The notes below the pieces were generated by a model. The model saw only the letters and a list, made by a program, of their open reading frames with translations, was not told the DNA's origin and searched no databases. A stretch of DNA of 64,000 nt from Frateuria terrea (GTDB lineage Bacteria; Pseudomonadota; Gammaproteobacteria; Xanthomonadales; Rhodanobacteraceae). The stretch lies in the NCBI RefSeq assembly GCF_900115705.1, contig NZ_FOXL01000002.1, positions 744,001-808,000 on the forward strand. Direction: 5' to 3'. Numbering within the stretch: position 1 is the first letter of the stretch; each line of letters opens with the position of its first letter. The position numbers were made by a program, and so were the translations under genes. This document shows, piece by piece, positions 35,558-43,753 of this stretch.

Positions 35558-36445
35558 CTACACCCTGGGCAACCGCTGCTGCAGCTTGGCCATCCCCTCC
35601 CACGGATCTTCCCGCAGGCTCTGCGCCCGCTCGAGCGCCGCCTGCATGCCGAACGCGGAGCCGCTGCCGATCTTCCCCAACTCCTCCCACCGCAGCGGCA
35701 CCGCCACTGGCGCCCCGTCGCGCGCCCGCAACGACCAGTTGCAAACGCTGGTCGCACCGCGCGCGTTGCGCAGCCAGTCGATGAAGATCTTCCCCTCACG
35801 CTGCGCCTTGCTGGCCGTGGCGATGTAGCGCTCGGGCGAGTGCGCGACCATCGCGTCGGCGACCGACTCGCAGAAATCCTTTACTGCCTGCCAGCCCGGC
35901 CCGCGCCGGAACGGCACCACCACGTGCAGGCCCTTGCCGCCGCTGGTGCGCACGAAGCTGTCCAGGTCCATGCCTTCCAGCAGCTCACGGATCCCGCGCG
36001 CGCCCTCCACCACCGCCGCCCACGCCACGCCGGGTGCGGGATCGAGGTCCAGCACGATACGGTCGGGCGAGTCGGGCCTGTCCACCCGCGAGCCCCATGG
36101 ATGGAACTCGATGGTGTTCATCTGCACCAGCTGCAGCAGGCCCTTGCGATCGCGGATATAGACGTAGTCGTCCTCGCCGCCTTCCTTTTCCTCGATCGGT
36201 ATGGGACGCACGCTCGAGCCGAGCTTGGCCGCGTGGTGCTTCTGGAAGAAGCACGCGCTGTCGGTGCCGCCGGGACAGCGCACCATCGACAGCGGCCGGT
36301 TGACGAGCCCGGGCAGTATCCGGTCGGCGACGGCAGCGTAGTAGGCAGCCACCTCGCCCTTGGTGATGTTGTCGTCCGGATAGACCACGCGGGACGGGTG
36401 CGTGACCTTTACGCCGGCAACGTCGATGGGCTTGTCGGCGCTCAT
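35558..36445 (-). CDS. ligD: Stand-alone NHEJ polymerase domain of LigD type
   Basis: A 295-aa archaeo-eukaryotic-primase-fold polymerase, the POL module of bacterial LigD. Motifs are VTHPSRVVYPDDNITKGEVA at the start, RCPGG, the metal-binding aspartates in IVLDLDPAPG, SGGKGLHVVVP, and the late aspartate in KIFIDWLRNARGATSV. This module fills in ends with (ribo)nucleotides during non-homologous end joining with Ku. The full LigD protein of many bacteria also has ligase and phosphoesterase domains. Neither is present here: the ORF starts at 36445 with GGGAAGG upstream, and Ku lies immediately before it. The joining ligase must therefore be encoded elsewhere. Co-transcribed with ku. Confidence 0.9.
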   Translation of the reverse strand: MSADKPIDVAGVKVTHPSRVVYPDDNITKGEVAAYYAAVADRILPGLVNRPLSMVRCPGGTDSACFFQKHHAAKLGSSVRPIPIEEKEGGEDDYVYIRDRKGLLQLVQMNTIEFHPWGSRVDRPDSPDRIVLDLDPAPGVAWAAVVEGARGIRELLEGMDLDSFVRTSGGKGLHVVVPFRRGPGWQAVKDFCESVADAMVAHSPERYIATASKAQREGKIFIDWLRNARGATSVCNWSLRARDGAPVAVPLRWEELGKIGSGSAFGMQAALERAQSLREDPWEGMAKLQQRLPRV

Positions 36446-36530
36446 GCCTTCCCCAGCAGTTCTATCGGACACGGCCGCCGTGCAACCCCGCCGCGGGCGT
36501 GGGCGTCGAGCGGACCACCGCTGGCGGGCC

Positions 36531-37487
36531 TCATCCGGCCTTTCGGCCCTTGCGCGTGGTGGTGGCCTTCTTCGCCGGGCTCTTGCGCGAAGCCTTCTTG
36601 GTCGTCGGCTCGGCCTTCTTGCCGGCCTTCTTCGCCGCCGGCTTCTTTCCGGTTTTTTCCGGTTCGTCCTTGCCCTTGGCGGGCGTGCGCTGCTTGCCCT
36701 CGATGCTCTTCTTGAGCAACGCCATGAAGTCGACCACGTTGGTGGTGGCGTTGGCGTGCGCCGGCTCTTCTTCCTCCAGCGTGGTGGTGACACCCTTGCT
36801 CTTGAGCCGCTGCTCGATCACCGCGGTGAGGCGGTCGCGGAACTCGTCGCGGTAGTTGTCCGGCTGGAACTTGCCGGACATGGACTCGATCAACTCCCCG
36901 GCCATGTCCAGCTCGCGGTCGCTGATGCGGTAGTCCGACAAGGCCTTGTCCGGCAGCGCGTACTCCTCCTCGCTGACCAGCTCCTGCGGGAAGCGCAGCA
37001 GGATCAGCATCAGCGCATCGTCCTGCGGCATCACCGCGCACAGGTATTCGCGGGTTCGGATCACCACCCGCGCGATGCCGATCTTGCCGGTGCGCTTGAG
37101 CGTCTCGCGCAACAGTACGTAGCCCTTCTCGGCCTTCTTGCCGGGGACCAGGAAGTACGGCTTCTCGAAGTAGGCAGGCGTGAGCTGGCCGGCGTCGATG
37201 AAGGTGTCGATCTCCACCGTCTCGTGCGCCTCGGCGGCGGCGTTCCGGATGTCCGACTCCTCCAGCACCACGTAGTTGCCCTTGGAGTACTCGTAGGCCT
37301 TGACGATGTCCTTCCAGGGCACTTCCTCGCCGGACTCGGCGTTGACGCGCTCGTAGCGCACCGGCTGGTTGTTGCGCTGGTCGAGCATGCGGAAGTGCAG
37401 GTCGACCCTGCGCTCGGCGGTCATCAGGCGGATCGGGACGTTGAGCAGCCCGAACGACAGCGTGCCGGTCCAGATGGGGCGAGCCAT
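36531..37487 (-). CDS. ku: Non-homologous end-joining protein Ku
   Basis: A 318-aa bacterial Ku, the homodimeric ring that binds DNA ends. The N-terminal ARPIWTGTLSFGLLNVPIRL and the core (YEYSKGNYVVLEESDI, TPAYFEKPYFLVPGKKAEKGY, NYRDEFRDRLTAVIEQRL) are typical. From about residue 265 a lysine/alanine-rich tail with several KKA/PAKK repeats is present. Such tails bind DNA and tune threading in other Ku proteins. The LigD polymerase gene lies 85 bases downstream on the same strand. The convergent/divergent neighbours have no link with repair. Confidence 0.95.
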   Translation of the reverse strand: MARPIWTGTLSFGLLNVPIRLMTAERRVDLHFRMLDQRNNQPVRYERVNAESGEEVPWKDIVKAYEYSKGNYVVLEESDIRNAAAEAHETVEIDTFIDAGQLTPAYFEKPYFLVPGKKAEKGYVLLRETLKRTGKIGIARVVIRTREYLCAVMPQDDALMLILLRFPQELVSEEEYALPDKALSDYRISDRELDMAGELIESMSGKFQPDNYRDEFRDRLTAVIEQRLKSKGVTTTLEEEEPAHANATTNVVDFMALLKKSIEGKQRTPAKGKDEPEKTGKKPAAKKAGKKAEPTTKKASRKSPAKKATTTRKGRKAG

Positions 37488-37595
37488 GGCCTACCTCCAT
37501 AAGTGGCGGGTTTCGATGGTAGCCACGCGGGCCGTGCACGAAACGCCAAGGTCACCGGCTGGCACCCACGCGAGGGATCGTCCAGACTTGGCCTG

Positions 37596-38219
37596 ATGAG
37601 CGCCCTGCCCTCCGCCGCCCGCCTGCTTGCCTGCGCCGCTCTGCTGTGGCCACTGGTGAGCCACGCGGACGGGCACCGCTACAGCTACGACACGGTGCAC
37701 AGCCAGATCGTCTTCAGCGTCGACCACGACGGCTACTCGCGCCCGTTCGGCCGGCTGCACATCGCCCGTGGCTGGTTGCGCTTCGATCCGGACGACTGGA
37801 GCCACGCGACCACGGAACTGGACATCGACCTGGCCAGCCTGGACATGGGCGACGCGGACTGGAACCGGGCGGTGCTCAAGCCGGCCTTCCTCGATGCCGC
37901 AAAGTCCCGCTACGCCCATTTCGCCAGCACCTCGGTCGATCGCAGGGACGACAGGCACGGTGTGCTGCACGGCAAGCTCACCCTGCGCGGCATCACCCGC
38001 ACCGTGGACATTCCGTTTACGTTCAACCGCAATGCGCGCACCATTTTCGGCCTGCACACCATTGCCGGGTTTTCCGCCACCGCCATGCTCGACCGTACCG
38101 ATTTCGGCATGACTTCCAACCTCGGCTCGATCGGCCGGCACATATCCATCTGGCTCGAGATCGAAGCCATCCGCGACGATCATGCGGACGCACCGGAGAG
38201 CGCCCATGCTGCGCAATGA
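37596..38219 (+). CDS. YceI-family periplasmic protein (copy 1)
   Basis: A 207-aa protein with a Sec signal (LLACAALLWPLVSHADG) and a YceI-like lipocalin fold (YSYDTVHSQIVFSVDHDG; TTELDIDLASLDMGD; LTLRGITRTVDIPFTFN). YceI proteins bind polyisoprenoid lipids or quinone-like molecules in the periplasm. It is the first gene of a three-gene set: the cytochrome b561 gene overlaps its end by 14 bases, and a second YceI gene follows. Together they suggest a periplasmic electron-transfer or quinone-handling unit. Confidence 0.88.
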   Translation: MSALPSAARLLACAALLWPLVSHADGHRYSYDTVHSQIVFSVDHDGYSRPFGRLHIARGWLRFDPDDWSHATTELDIDLASLDMGDADWNRAVLKPAFLDAAKSRYAHFASTSVDRRDDRHGVLHGKLTLRGITRTVDIPFTFNRNARTIFGLHTIAGFSATAMLDRTDFGMTSNLGSIGRHISIWLEIEAIRDDHADAPESAHAAQ

Positions 38220-38778
38220 CGAATGGCGCTGGGGCGCCATCGCCAAGTTCTTCCATTGGACCATCGCCCTGCTGATCCTGGGCAACGGCGTTTTCGGCCT
38301 GCTGATGGACCTGGCCCGATCGCCGATGCAGAAGGTCGACTGGATGGCCCTGCACAAGTCGATCGGCCTGACGGTGCTGGCGCTGTTCTTGCTGCGCCTG
38401 CTGTGGCGCGCGTTCAACCGTCCGCCGCGCGAGCTTCCCGCGCCGCGCTGGCAGTTGTGGGCCGCGCGCATCGTGCACGGCGTGCTGTACCTGCTGGTGG
38501 CGGCGCTGCCGCTGTCGGGCTGGTGGTTCAACTCGGTACGCGGCTATCCGCTGCAGTACTTCAAGCTGTTCAACCTCCCGGCGATCGCGGCAAAGAACCC
38601 CGACCTGCGCCGCCTGTCGCACGAAGTACACGAATACCTGTTCTGGTTCCTGCTGCTGGTGCTGGTCGCCCACGTGGGCGCGGCGCTGAAACATCACGTC
38701 TTCGACAACGACGACGTGCTGCGTCGCATGTGGCCGTTCGCCCGCCTTCGCCACGGACCCAAAGGAGATTCCGAATGA
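38206..38778 (+). CDS. Cytochrome b561-family membrane protein
   Basis: A 190-aa four-helix diheme cytochrome b561 of the prokaryotic type. Histidines in [43 protein letters not shown] and [26 protein letters not shown] sit at the expected helix positions. It would pass electrons across the inner membrane, from ubiquinol to periplasmic partners or to superoxide as shown for CybB-like proteins. The start at 38206 has GGAGAG nearby and overlaps the upstream YceI gene. The stop overlaps the next YceI start (ATGA). Confidence 0.9.
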   Translation: MLRNDEWRWGAIAKFFHWTIALLILGNGVFGLLMDLARSPMQKVDWMALHKSIGLTVLALFLLRLLWRAFNRPPRELPAPRWQLWAARIVHGVLYLLVAALPLSGWWFNSVRGYPLQYFKLFNLPAIAAKNPDLRRLSHEVHEYLFWFLLLVLVAHVGAALKHHVFDNDDVLRRMWPFARLRHGPKGDSE

Positions 38779-39344
38779 CCCGATCGGCCCTGGGGCGCCT
38801 CGCGCCGTTGCTGCTGTGCCTCGCCCTGCCGGTCGCCGCCCCGGCCACCGATTACCGCGTGCTGCAGGACCAGAGCACGCTCGGCTTCGCCGCCACCTTC
38901 CAGGGCGCATCGTTCCAGGGCAGCTTCGCGCAATGGCACGCGGCGATCCGCTTCGACCCGGCGCATCCGGCGGCTTCCGGCTTCGATGTCACCGTGGACA
39001 CCACCAGCGCCAGCACCGGCGACAGCGACCGCGATGGCGCGCTGCCGGGCGCGGATTTCTTCAACGCCACCAAATACCCGCAGGCCCACTACGTCACCAC
39101 CGGCTTTCGCCGGCTCGACGGCACCCGCGTGATAGCCAACGGCAACCTGACCCTGCGTGGCGAAACCCGCCCGGTCAACCTCACCGTCACCTTTGCCCCG
39201 CAACCCGGCGGCACCGCGACGATGGACGTAACCGGCACGCTCAGGCGTCTGGACTACGGCGTGGGCGGCGGCGAGTACGCCGACACCTCGGTGATCGGCA
39301 ACAACGTGACGGTCAACGCGCACCTCGTACTCGCGCCGAAATAG
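38775..39344 (+). CDS. YceI-family periplasmic protein (copy 2)
   Basis: A 189-aa second YceI-like protein with a signal peptide ([16 protein letters not shown]). Lipocalin-fold signatures are [58 protein letters not shown] and [27 protein letters not shown] precedes the ATG. It is the more canonical of the two YceI copies. Both flank the b561 gene, with which they are translationally coupled. Confidence 0.9.
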   Translation: MTRSALGRLAPLLLCLALPVAAPATDYRVLQDQSTLGFAATFQGASFQGSFAQWHAAIRFDPAHPAASGFDVTVDTTSASTGDSDRDGALPGADFFNATKYPQAHYVTTGFRRLDGTRVIANGNLTLRGETRPVNLTVTFAPQPGGTATMDVTGTLRRLDYGVGGGEYADTSVIGNNVTVNAHLVLAPK

Positions 39345-39358
39345 CCGCGAGGGCGCCG

Positions 39359-39589
39359 CTAAGCGCCCACGAACGCCCGCACGGCCGCCGCGTCGAACGG
39401 CCAGTCCAGCTCGCGCCCGTCGCGCCCATCGCGCAGTACCGGCACCCGCGTGCCGTAGCGCGACTCCAGCGCCGCATCGTCGTCTACCCATACACTGTCG
39501 AACTCCGGCGCGCGCGCTTGGGCGAGCACCGCGAGCGCCTGGTCGCACAGATGGCAGTAGTCGCGCTGGTAGAGGACAAGGTCGGCCAT
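39359..39589 (-). CDS. Glutaredoxin-like thiol-redox protein
   Basis: A 76-aa thioredoxin-fold protein of the short glutaredoxin-like (DUF836) family. The active site CxxC is YCHLC near the N-terminus, followed by the cis-Pro region RVPVLRDG. It ends 14 bases from the convergent YceI gene. Its partner is unknown, though the family is usually cytoplasmic. Confidence 0.85.
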   Translation of the reverse strand: MADLVLYQRDYCHLCDQALAVLAQARAPEFDSVWVDDDAALESRYGTRVPVLRDGRDGRELDWPFDAAAVRAFVGA

Positions 39590-39664
39590 GCGGCGGCGAA
39601 TGGACTGCCAAACGTGAAGGGGGCGCGTAGAATAACGGGTTCACCCCCTGCCCGCAGCGCATCC

Positions 39665-41047
39665 ATGGCCGTCAGCGTTTTCGACATCTTCAAGATCGGC
39701 ATCGGGCCGTCGTCCTCGCACACGGTCGGACCGATGCGCGCAGCGGCACGTTTCGGCGAGCGCTGGCTTGAGGAGAAGGGCGTGCTCGACCGCGTCGCCC
39801 GCGTGCGCGCCGAGCTGTACGGTTCGCTGGCGATGACCGGCCGTGGCCACGGCACGGACAAGGCCGTGTTGCTGGGCTTCGAGGGCCACCATCCGGACAC
39901 CATCGACGCCGACCTCATTCCCGACATCCTCGCCCGCATCCGCGCCAGCGGCCGGCTGCGCGTGCTGGGCAAGCACGAGATCGCGTTCGACGAGAAGGCC
40001 GACCTGGTCTTCAACAAGCGCCAGAAGCTGCCGTTCCACACCAACGGCATGCGCTTCACCGCCTACGACGCCGACGGCAGCGAGCTGGCCACGCGCGACT
40101 ACTACTCGGTCGGCGGCGGCTTCGTGGTCAACCAGGACGAGGCGGCCGAAGACCGCATCGTCGCCGACACCACCGAGCAGCCCTACCCGTTCTCCTCCGG
40201 CGACGAACTGCTCGCGACCTGCGAACGCCATGGGCTGACCATCGCCCAGCTGATGATGGCCAACGAAAGCGTCTGGCGCCCGGAAGCCGACATCCGCGCC
40301 AGCCTGCTGACCATCTGGAAGGCGATGGCCGACTGCGTGTCGCGCGGCCTGCGCTCGCCCGGCACCCTGCCCGGTGGCCTGCACGTGGCGCGCCGCGCCC
40401 CGGCGATGGCCGAGGAGCTGCGCAACCAGCCCGAAGCCGCGCTCAAGGATCCGCTCACCATCCTGGACTGGGTCAACCTCTACGCGCTGGCGGTCAACGA
40501 GGAAAACGCCGCCGGTGGCCGCGTGGTGACCGCGCCGACCAACGGCGCCGCCGGCATCGTGCCCGCGGTCGGCCACTACTACCTGCGCTTCTGTCCCAAG
40601 GCGGACGAGAACGGGATCGTCGACTACCTGTTGACCGCCGCCGCCATCGGCATCCTCTACAAGGAAAACGCCTCGATCTCCGGCGCCGAGGTCGGCTGCC
40701 AGGGCGAGGTCGGCGTCGCCTGCTCGATGGCCGCCGGCGGCCTCACCGCCGCGCTCGGCGGCAGCGTCTGGCAGGTCGAGAACGCCGCCGAGATCGGCAT
40801 GGAACACAACCTGGGCCTGACCTGCGACCCCATCGGCGGCCTGGTGCAGATCCCCTGCATCGAGCGCAATGCCATGGGCTCGGTCAAGGCCATCAACGCC
40901 AGCCGCATGGCGCTCAAGAGCGACGGCAAGCACCGGGTCAGCCTGGACAAGGTCATCAAGACCATGCGCGACACCGGCCGCGACATGAAGGACAAGTACA
41001 AGGAAACCTCGCGCGGCGGGCTTGCGGTCAACGTCATCGAGTGCTGA
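39665..41047 (+). CDS. sdaA: L-serine dehydratase (4Fe-4S type)
   Basis: A 460-aa single-chain L-serine ammonia-lyase that converts serine to pyruvate and ammonia. The beta domain ([24 protein letters not shown]) and alpha domain are fused as in E. coli SdaA/SdaB. Iron-sulfur cysteines are in [20 protein letters not shown] and [38 protein letters not shown] is also diagnostic. The ATG at 39665 begins the homology. It appears monocistronic and is followed by a long repeat-bearing gap. Confidence 0.96.
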   Translation: MAVSVFDIFKIGIGPSSSHTVGPMRAAARFGERWLEEKGVLDRVARVRAELYGSLAMTGRGHGTDKAVLLGFEGHHPDTIDADLIPDILARIRASGRLRVLGKHEIAFDEKADLVFNKRQKLPFHTNGMRFTAYDADGSELATRDYYSVGGGFVVNQDEAAEDRIVADTTEQPYPFSSGDELLATCERHGLTIAQLMMANESVWRPEADIRASLLTIWKAMADCVSRGLRSPGTLPGGLHVARRAPAMAEELRNQPEAALKDPLTILDWVNLYALAVNEENAAGGRVVTAPTNGAAGIVPAVGHYYLRFCPKADENGIVDYLLTAAAIGILYKENASISGAEVGCQGEVGVACSMAAGGLTAALGGSVWQVENAAEIGMEHNLGLTCDPIGGLVQIPCIERNAMGSVKAINASRMALKSDGKHRVSLDKVIKTMRDTGRDMKDKYKETSRGGLAVNVIEC

Positions 41048-41569
41048 TGTTCCCGGTTGCTCGGGCTGGCACGTCGGGGGTGTCGCCCGGTTCGATGCGC
41101 ATGTTTCTTTCGTCTTTAGGCCAACCGGCTTCGGGCGTGGGTATGAGGCCGATTCTGGTCGGTGGCTGGAAGAGCTTCCGATCGCCTGCGGCGCTCGGGT
41201 CACTTTCTTTGCTGGCCCAAAGAAAGTAACCAAAGAAACGGCCTGGCTCGGCACGGTGAGGGATAAGAGCTAGGTGCCGGCTCGCCTTGTCGGGAGCATC
41301 TCTTGCTCTTAGAGGAGCTGCCGCCGCTTTACCGCGGGCGCTCGGGGGCTGAGGCAAGAGAGGGGTCGCGAGTGCTCGGGGGTTGAGGCTAAAGCTGGGT
41401 CACGAGTGGTCGGGGGCTGAGGCAGAGATAAATTCTGCTGCGCGCGCATGGTTCATGGGTTGGGGTGTGCGGGGCGGGCGGCCGTGTGCGCTTGTTCCCT
41501 CTATGGGGTCGGGGTGAGGGGCCGGGGCTCGCGGGAAGCTCCATCGGCGTCCAGGCGCCAAATTCTTCG
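41048..41569. repeat. Gene-free region: stem-loop, 34-bp tandem repeat and GC-rich repeat
   Basis: No credible gene is found in 522 bases. Three structures are visible. A 10-bp inverted repeat, ACTTTCTTTG (41202-41211) and CAAAGAAAGT (41218-41227), could be a strong hairpin after sdaA. Three imperfect tandem copies with a 34-base period start near 41340, 41374 and 41408 (shared GTCGGGGG/GCTCGGGGG and GAGGC). A GGGGTGAGGGGCCGGGG element lies near 41505-41540; a related element recurs at 42510-42560. Confidence 0.65.
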
Positions 41570-42451
41570 CTACGCCAGCCCTTCCACCCCCACCGGCCTG
41601 CGCACACTCAACGCCGTGCCAGCCGCCGCCACGATGATCGCCCCGATGGCCAGCCACTGCAGCGCACTCAGGCGCTCACTGAGCAGCACCACGCCCGCCA
41701 GCGCGGCGATCGCGGGCTCCAGGCTGAGCAGCGTGCTGAAGGTCCGCGACGGCAGGCGCGTCAGCGCCACCATCTCCAGCGAATACGGCAGGGCCGAACT
41801 CAGCAACGCCACGCCCACTGCATAAGGCAGCAGCGACGGCGACAGCAAGGCAGTACCCGCGTGCACAACGCCGAAAGGCATGACCAGCAGTGCCCCAGCC
41901 GAAGTGCCCCACGTCACCGCATCCCCGCCATGGGCGGCGCCGGCCTTCTGCCCGGTGATGATGTACAAGGCCCAGCCCAGTCCCGCGGCAAGCGCGTACA
42001 TCACGCCTACCGGATCGAGCGCGTGCGCCTGGCCGCGCAATGGCAACAGCAGCGCCAGCCCCAAAATCACCAAGCCGATCCACACGAAATCGAGCAGCCG
42101 GCGCGAACTGAACATCGCCAGCGCCAGCGGCCCGGTGAACTCCAGCGCCACCGCCAATCCCAGCGGGATCGTGCGCAGCGACATGTAGAACACCAGGTTC
42201 ATCGCTCCCATCGACAACCCGTAGGCCAGCAACCCGCGCCAGTCCTGCCCGGCCCGCAGACGCCGCCACGGCCGGCGCCACACCAGCAGGATCAGCGCAC
42301 TGATTCCGAGGCGATACGCGGTGGCCCCCTGCGCCCCCACCTGCGGAAACAGGTGCTTGGCCAGCGACGCGCCGCATTGGTACGAAACCATGGCAACGAG
42401 CAAGGCGCCGATCGCCACGGCGACCTGGGAGAGATCCGAACGCGAGGACAT
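41570..42451 (-). CDS. EamA/DMT-family exporter, RhtA-like
   Basis: A 293-aa inner-membrane protein with about ten hydrophobic segments in two EamA repeats (AIGALLVAMVSYQCGASLAKHLF; GLGWALYIITGQKAG). It resembles RhtA, the threonine/homoserine exporter: SYQCGASLAK, YRLGISALILL and LRTIPLGLAVALEFTGPLALA. The substrate is probably an amino acid or related metabolite but is not proven. The start at 42451 was chosen by homology. An in-frame ATG at 42481 is possible, and neither has a strong Shine-Dalgarno. Confidence 0.87.
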   Translation of the reverse strand: MSSRSDLSQVAVAIGALLVAMVSYQCGASLAKHLFPQVGAQGATAYRLGISALILLVWRRPWRRLRAGQDWRGLLAYGLSMGAMNLVFYMSLRTIPLGLAVALEFTGPLALAMFSSRRLLDFVWIGLVILGLALLLPLRGQAHALDPVGVMYALAAGLGWALYIITGQKAGAAHGGDAVTWGTSAGALLVMPFGVVHAGTALLSPSLLPYAVGVALLSSALPYSLEMVALTRLPSRTFSTLLSLEPAIAALAGVVLLSERLSALQWLAIGAIIVAAAGTALSVRRPVGVEGLA

Positions 42452-42973
42452 GGGGAAACCACGACGGGGAAGGCGTCCCATGATGCCAGCAGAACGCAGG
42501 CCTTGAAGGCCCCTATCCCCTCCGGGAAGAGCGATGGGTCGAGGGGCCGGGGCTCGGCTCACCCCGCGCTCCTCCGGCAGTGTCAGGAAGGCCTCGAACG
42601 CAATGCGCTCATGCCCCGCGCACCTGATCCGGCCGACGCGTCGCGCACTCCCTTGTGCGACCGATACTCGAGTTCGTGCGCCTCGATACCGAGGATCGCG
42701 GCCAGCGCCTCGACGGGCTCGGGCCTGTGTTTGCAATCGGACAGCCTGCCGATGTGCAGGCCGGCTCGGCTCGGCCGGCCCCATTTTCCAAGGGAGCCCC
42801 TCCGCTTCTGACGATTACTGCATTGCCGCATGCAAGCCTCGGAGAGCGATGCTACCTTGCGATATAGATCGATCTAAACGACAGGCAACCATGAGCCATC
42901 CGCAGCCGATCCGAGGCGCATCCGCTCGCTCCGCCCGCCGTGTAGCCACGGCCGCTCGCCGAAGGGTGCGTTG
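42452..42973. other. Mostly gene-free gap upstream of cutC
   Basis: This 522-base divergent gap holds a GC-rich repeat (about 42510-42560), a possible decayed HTH remnant on the minus strand (42583-42831), a LacI-like palindrome (42863-42878) and a 27-codon ORF (42891-42974). The promoter of the glycosidase operon should be here. Confidence 0.55.
42863..42878. promoter_or_regulatory. LacI-like palindrome before the cutC-glycosidase operon
   Basis: TATAGATCGATCTAAA matches the operators at 28157 and 28463 in 13 of 16 positions, including GATCG and TCTAAA. It contains a 12-bp perfect palindrome TAGATCGATCTA. TATAGA at its left end may also serve as a -10. The site lies 95 bases before the cutC start and may link this operon to the LacI regulator at 28491. 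Confidence 0.5.
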
Positions 42974-42974
42974 A
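42891..42974 (+). CDS. Possible 27-aa arginine-rich leader peptide
   Basis: A short ORF (MSHPQPIRGASARSARRVATAARRRVR) whose TGA overlaps the cutC ATG (TGATG). That arrangement would couple its translation to cutC. ACAGGCAACC just upstream gives only a weak ribosome site. Eight of the 27 residues are arginine. It may be a true leader peptide or chance; there is no family to compare with. Confidence 0.3.
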   Translation: MSHPQPIRGASARSARRVATAARRRVR

Positions 42975-43741
42975 TGGCTGCGTCCGCCGCCCCGCTGCTG
43001 GAGGTCGCCGCCAACTCCATCGCCTCCGCGCTGGCTGCGCAGGAGGGCGGTGCCGGGCGCATCGAGCTTTGCACGGCGCTGGAGCTGGGTGGAGTCACGC
43101 CCTCGTATGCCGAGATCGCCACCGCGCGGGATCGGCTGGCGATTCCGCTGTATGTGCTGATCCGGCCGCGCGCGGGTGATTTCCTCTACAACGACTTCGA
43201 ATGCGAGGTGATGCTGCGCGACGTCGAGGCGTGCGTGGCACTGGGCTGCGACGGCGTGGTGCTTGGCGTGCTCGATGCCGAGGGGCGCGTGGACCAGCGG
43301 CGGTGCCGGGCATTGATGGCCGTGGCGGGCGGGCTTGGCGTCACCTTCCATCGCGCGTTCGACATGGTGCGTGAGCCGGCGCCGGCGCTGGAGGCGGTGA
43401 TCGGGCTGGGCTGCGAGCGCGTGCTCAGTTCCGGTGGCCGGGCGAGCGCGGCCGAGGGCGCGGCGCAGTTGCGCGCGCTGGTGGCGCAGGCCGCCGGGCG
43501 CGTGGCGGTGATGCCGGGCGCCGGCATCCATGCACGAAACATCGCGTCGCTGGCACAGGCGACCGGCGCCAGCGAATTCCACGCCTCGGCGAAGCGCGCG
43601 TTGCCCTCGGGCATGCGCCATCGGCAGCCGGGGCTGGGAGACATGGCTACCGGGGAGTGGCGCACCGATGCGGCGGAAGTGCGCGCGATGGTGTCCGCGC
43701 TGCACGCCCTGGACGCGCACGAAACCACGCCATCGCCCTAG
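42974..43741 (+). CDS. cutC: CutC-family TIM-barrel protein
   Basis: A 255-aa protein of the CutC family, named for copper homeostasis in E. coli, although a direct copper role has been questioned. Conserved blocks are LLEVAANSIASALAAQEGGAGRIELC, LGGVTPSY, IPLYVLIRPRAGDFLYNDFE, GCDGVVLGVLDAEGRVD, VTFHRAFDMV and GCERVLSSGG. No signal peptide, so it is cytoplasmic. It is the first gene of the glycosidase series, 12 bases before GH2. This context argues for a carbohydrate-related role in this organism. That is inference. Confidence 0.9.
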   Translation: MAASAAPLLEVAANSIASALAAQEGGAGRIELCTALELGGVTPSYAEIATARDRLAIPLYVLIRPRAGDFLYNDFECEVMLRDVEACVALGCDGVVLGVLDAEGRVDQRRCRALMAVAGGLGVTFHRAFDMVREPAPALEAVIGLGCERVLSSGGRASAAEGAAQLRALVAQAAGRVAVMPGAGIHARNIASLAQATGASEFHASAKRALPSGMRHRQPGLGDMATGEWRTDAAEVRAMVSALHALDAHETTPSP

Positions 43742-43753
43742 CACGGAGCTTCC

